From positions 8,968,959 through 9,032,958 of the forward strand of contig JASWHV010000017.1 of the NCBI GenBank assembly GCA_030760725.1: DNA of 64,000 bases, read 5' to 3'. The DNA comes from Neostapfia colusana. Its lineage: Eukaryota; Streptophyta; Magnoliopsida; Poales; Poaceae. The translations under genes and the position numbers were made by a program. Positions within the stretch are counted from its first letter, which is position 1, and every line of letters starts with the position of its first letter. This document shows, piece by piece, positions 60,597 through 64,000 of this stretch. Below the pieces are notes generated by a model. The model was given only the letters and a program-made list of their open reading frames with translations. It was not told the origin of the DNA and made no database searches.

Positions 60597-62400
60597 CACT
60601 CTAGCAACTTACCTAATTACTCAGCTAAGCCGCACCCATACTTGGCCTTGTGGTGGCACTGTTATCCTGGCATGTTCACAAACCCAGGCTTGCGTAGATC
60701 TTCCCTCCGATCCATGTTCATTAATCTCCTCAGTTACTTATTATCAGTACGAGTGCAGTTAGCTAGACACATCTATCTCGCTTCCCGATCCCATAGACTC
60801 AGCGAAGCATAAAGCAAAAACCATACCCGACTCATAAACTTCCCAGGCGACAAGGGTGGTTTAACCAAAACTAGTAAACTCCTATAAAAAGGGTTTCCCA
60901 TCATGTTTGACTCAGCACGCACACCTTTTCGCAAAACAAAACAGTTTTACCCAAAACATAGGATCAACATGGTCAAGGAGCACTTGCCTTGTTCTTGCGG
61001 TTCCGGTTGTTCTTGAGTCTCAAAACCTTGTTGCTGCAGTTCGTCGTAGACAGCTCCCTGAGCTTGTCCCGCTAGGTAGGATCACGTGCATACAGGATTC
61101 ATAGCAATCAATATTTATGCACAAACCTTAAACTAGATGCGATGATGCATATGCATGTTGTCTCATGATTAGTTTTATTAGATTGATCGGTACGTGTTCT
61201 TGCATGGCCTTGCATGGGCAGAGGTGTTCGGATCAAAGGTGGACGTGGCGATGATCTTGTCTTTAGATCAAAACTGATCATCGAGTGATCTGCCCACGAG
61301 AAGGCTTTTGTTCGAAAGGAATTGAAGAACAGATGCAAAAAGATGAACACAATGATGTCGTAAGGTGGTATTGAAGTCCTACCTCACGCTCTTCTTGTCT
61401 TCGAGGTCCTCCTCAGATCGCTCGGTTCTTCTCCGATGATCTCCCTTGTTGCGCTTCGGCGATGTTTTGCTCGGCAAGTTTAGGGCTAGGGCTCTAAGTC
61501 GTCGGCTCAGGAGTTGAAAGAGAAGTTTGTGGTTTCGGCCAGAGGTTTTGGGTTCTATTTATAATCAGGAAGAGAAGAGTCCTAATCTGATTGGATCCCG
61601 AATAAGAGTCTTATTCAGATCTTTGTTAGATCCTGACGTCTTATCTTCGGTAACATCGTGGAGTTTAAATCGGTTTCTGTTGCGTAACGGTATCTTTACG
61701 CGTAAAAACCGCTCCAGACTCGTTACCTCCGCGGTGATGAGCTCCGGAAGCTCCACGTGTCCTTCCGAGCTTGGTATCTCTTCTCCCGCAGAGACGAGCT
61801 CCGGTTGTGCCGCGTGTCACGAGCGAGACCTCCCTCTTCTTCGGAGGTGAGCTCCACGCACGCCACGTGTTGGCGCCGGTCTTCCCCTTCTTCTTTCCTC
61901 AGGGACGTGCCTCGCGGTCGACACGTGTCCAGCAGCGACAGACCTCCCGGAGATAAGCTCCGGTGGCGACGCGTGTCCAATAGAACAGGACCTCTCGCAG
62001 GTGAGCTCCGAGATCGACACGTATCCCGCGCGGCTGGTCCTCTGATTTCCGCGAGGACTAGCTCCGAGGATGACACGTGTCCTGCGGAAATGCCTTTGCT
62101 TCTTCCGCAGAGGCTAGCTCCGTGGGCAACACGGGTCCCACAGAATCAGACCTCTCCCCTTTTGTGGCGACGAGCCCCGAACCTGCCACGTAGCCAGCTT
62201 GGCGGCGGCCTCTCCCCACTTCGCAGGGATGAGCTCCGATCACGCCACGTGGCCTGCTGGCCACGGAAGTTGCCTTCGACGCACTCTAAGGGCTTTATTG
62301 GCTATTCTTTTGATAATCCTTTCTGTTCCTATTTTTCATTAAAATGTTTCCTTTTCATAGGACACGAACATATGCTGACACCCGAGGTGAGGGTGTCACA
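60328..62400 (-). repeat. Gypsy-5 5' LTR, outer segment
   Basis: Matches 47743-49570 of the 3' LTR, with two large differences. About 304 bp (60767-61070) are present only here, and about 65 bp ('gcatgcatgaacc...' near 48093-48150) are present only in the 3' LTR. The G-box repeat array recurs at about 61725-62265. Confidence 0.88.
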
Positions 62401-62660
62401 ATTTGATAGAGTTTAAAATCATGGTGAGTAGCATAGGCTAATAGAATTCGAATAGACTCAAGCCTAGTTACGGGAGCAAAGGTTTCATCGAAATCCAAAC
62501 CTTCAACTTGAGCATATCCCTTTGCTACAAGTCGGGCTTTGTTTCTTGTCACCACTTCGTGTTCATCTTGCTTGTTACGGAACACCCACTTGGTGCCTAC
62601 CACATTTGCATTTGGTCTTTTCACCAGCTCCCATACTTGGTTTCTTGTGAAGTTGTTCAA
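62401..62660 (-). pseudogene. Copia-5 reverse transcriptase, N-terminal part
   Basis: Minus strand: NNFTRNQVWELVKRPNANVV, TKWVFRNKQDEHEVV, NKARLVAKGYAQVEGLDFDE and RLESIRILLAYATHHDF. It stops at the Gypsy-5 border (62400); the next residues are encoded at 46903 downward. Confidence 0.85.
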
Positions 62661-62907
62661 CTCTTCTTACATGGCCACCACCCAATCCGGATCCTTGAGT
62701 GCATCTTCCATCCTAAATGGTTCCAAGGACGACACAAAAGAGTAATGTGCACAAAAGTTTGCTATTCGAGAACGTGTTGTTACCCCTTTTGTGATATCTT
62801 CAAGGATGTTGTCAACAGGGTGATCCCGTTGAATGCTTTGATGAACCATTGGGTGAGGCACTTGATTTCATGAGTGGTCTTCTTCTTCTTCTCCCCCTTG
62901 ATCAACA

Positions 62908-63830
62908 TCATGGAGTTTGATCTTGAATGAGAGGTGTTGATGGTGATGAGTTTGTAGCATCTTGTCTTACATTTTCTTGGGGACGGACTTCCCCAAGCCC
63001 TATTCTTCTTAGTGCTTCACATGGTGCTTCTTCTTCATCTAGCACACATTGATCAACTTGCTCCACTTGGGAGCCATTAGTTTCGTCAAACACCACGTCA
63101 CGTGCAATTTTAACACAACTGGAGGTCTTGTTGAAAACACGATAGGCGTAGGTGTTTGAGTCATAACCAAGTAGGAAACCTTCATCGGATTTCAAAGTGA
63201 ACTTCGAAATCCTAGGCTTCTTGTTTAGAATGTAGCATTTACTTTAAAAAACTCGAAAGTAAGAGATGTTGGGTTTGTTACCGGTTAGGAGCTCGTATGG
63301 GGTTTTCTTCAAAAGTCAATGGAGGTAGAGGCGGTTTGTAGCATGACAAGCGGTGTTGACCGCCTCCGCCCAAAATCGATCCGAGGTCTTGTATTCATCG
63401 AGCATGGTTCTTGTCATCTCTATGAGTGTTCGGTTCTTCCTTTCAGCCACCCCATTTTGTTCGGGAGAATGGGAGGCCAAACAATCATGCTTGATGCCCT
63501 GTTCATCCAAATATTCTTCTACTTGAGTGTTCTTGAATTCGGAGCCGTTGTCGCTTCTTATCTTCTTGATTTTTGAGGAAAAGTCGTTTTGAGCTCTCCT
63601 CAAGAACTTCTTGAGGACACCTTGAGTTTCTCCTTTATCATGCAAGAAAAACACCCAAGTGAAACGAGAATAGTCATCAACAATTACTAGACCATATTTG
63701 TTACTGCCAATGGTTATGTAGGTGACAGGGCCGAAGAGGTCCATGTGGAGCATCTCCAATGATTTTGTTGTTGTCATCACATTCTTGGCGGGATGAGCTG
63801 CTCCAATTTATTTTCCTGCTTGACACGCGC
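62908..63830 (-). pseudogene. Copia-5 integrase
   Basis: The core at 63316-63780 reads LHMDLFGPVTYITIGSNKYG, IRSDNGSEFKN, HSPEQNGVAERKNRT and FWAEAVNTACHATNR. A break near 63240-63310 follows. The post-core part at 62908-63195 reads EGFLLGYDSNTYAYRVFN and ARDVVFDETNGS, then an acidic linker. Upstream, toward 64000, are traces of the pre-integrase region. Confidence 0.83.
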
Positions 63831-64000
63831 TACATGGCCTATCTTTTTTAAAAATAACATCTTTTAGTCCACGGATATGATCCCCCCTTTAGAAGTTTTT
63901 GTAAGTTCCTCATTCCAACATGGCCTAGTTTTCTATGCCACAACCATCCCATGTTGGTTTTTACTATTAAACATGTGTCAAGTTGAGCTTTATCTGTGGA

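Larger units (their letters stand above)
46904..62400 (-). mobile_element. Gypsy-5 inserted in Copia-5 reverse transcriptase
   Basis: Minus-oriented Gypsy with a 3' LTR at 46904-49570, pol and gag at 49787-53929, a primer-binding site at 54471-54483 and a 5' LTR starting at 54487, itself split by Copia-6. Ends are TGTGAC and GTCACA. Flanks share attt at 46900-46903 and 62401-62404, and the interrupted Copia-5 coding sequence joins exactly across the insertion. Confidence 0.9.
41910..64000 (-). mobile_element. Copia-5, SIRE/Maximus-like, containing Gypsy-5; runs past the window
   Basis: The left end TGAAAGTTGCC (41910) cuts Copia-4 gag. Minus orientation: 3' LTR and non-coding region from 41910, a pair of non-pol ORFs at 43424-44722, RNase H and reverse transcriptase at 45692-46903 and, after the Gypsy-5 insertion, reverse transcriptase start and integrase at 62401-63830. 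The extra ORF downstream of pol and the long 3' region point to the SIRE/Maximus lineage. Gag and the 5' LTR are outside the window. I cannot place the inner LTR border. Confidence 0.8.

Noticed and set aside
1..64000. A novel defence, toxin or metabolic gene cluster
   Set aside because: Every long ORF I could interpret is a host gene of known family or a retrotransposon gene; no unexplained multi-gene set remains.

Overview
This window looks like nuclear DNA of a grass (Poaceae). It has spliced GT-AG genes and Au-type SINEs, and about three quarters of it is nested retrotransposons. I see no sign of a prokaryotic or organellar segment. Three host genes lie side by side: a class I histone deacetylase of the HDA9 type (minus strand, wrecked, pieces between 1167 and 13643), an RLPH2-type phosphatase (plus strand, 14120-24576, apparently intact in four exons), and the 5' half of a starch branching enzyme II gene, IIa type (plus strand, exons 1-9 at 27426-31009, continuing past the window). 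From memory, rice chromosome 4 carries BEIIa and a class I HDAC gene very close together, so this is probably a conserved grass gene block; that should be checked.

Region by region. 1-1166 is the 5' end of a minus-strand Copia element (Copia-1) whose LTR starts inside the last codons of the deacetylase gene. 1167-1970 holds the last three deacetylase exons. 1971-11865 is filled by a SINE (2034-2202), a Gypsy 3' end (2326-3065), Copia-2 (3066-5070 and 6354-7269, split by a Gypsy-2 3' fragment) and Copia-3 (7270-11865, LTR only 83 bp). The catalytic middle of the deacetylase gene is missing. 11866-13643 carries degenerate deacetylase exons 1-5, head-to-head with the phosphatase. The third phosphatase intron (15595-24417) was enlarged by a defective Gypsy-3 (15669-19303) and by a full-length RTE-clade LINE with an open reading frame (20419-23658).

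The SBEIIa introns carry three short retroposons: a 43-bp RTE tail, a 191-bp RTE-derived SINE-like copy and an Au SINE fragment. After exon 9 the intron is swallowed by a nested block from 31183 to the window end. Copia-4 (short-LTR family, plus) is split by Gypsy-4 (31277-40178, minus; no pol, an antisense coiled-coil ORF, a LINE copy inside its 5' LTR). Copia-4 gag is then cut by Copia-5 (SIRE/Maximus-like, minus, 41910 to beyond 64000). Copia-5 reverse transcriptase is split by Gypsy-5 (46904-62400, minus), and the 5' LTR of Gypsy-5 contains Copia-6 (55193 to about 60327, plus, 1609-codon ORF). Insertion order follows from the nesting and from target-site duplications read directly in the sequence.

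The host genes do not form an operon or one pathway. SBEII acts in plastid starch synthesis, RLPH2-type phosphatases dephosphorylate phosphotyrosine, and HDA9 enzymes deacetylate histones. I found no convincing new biological system. The most notable items are the exon-disrupted deacetylase relic, the enlarged SBEIIa intron, the intact LINE with its sister copies, the pol-less Gypsy with an antisense ORF, G-box-rich repeat arrays in LTRs of two Gypsy families, and a dispersed palindrome set in Copia-5. All element numbers (Copia-1 to Copia-6, Gypsy-1 to Gypsy-5) are local labels.
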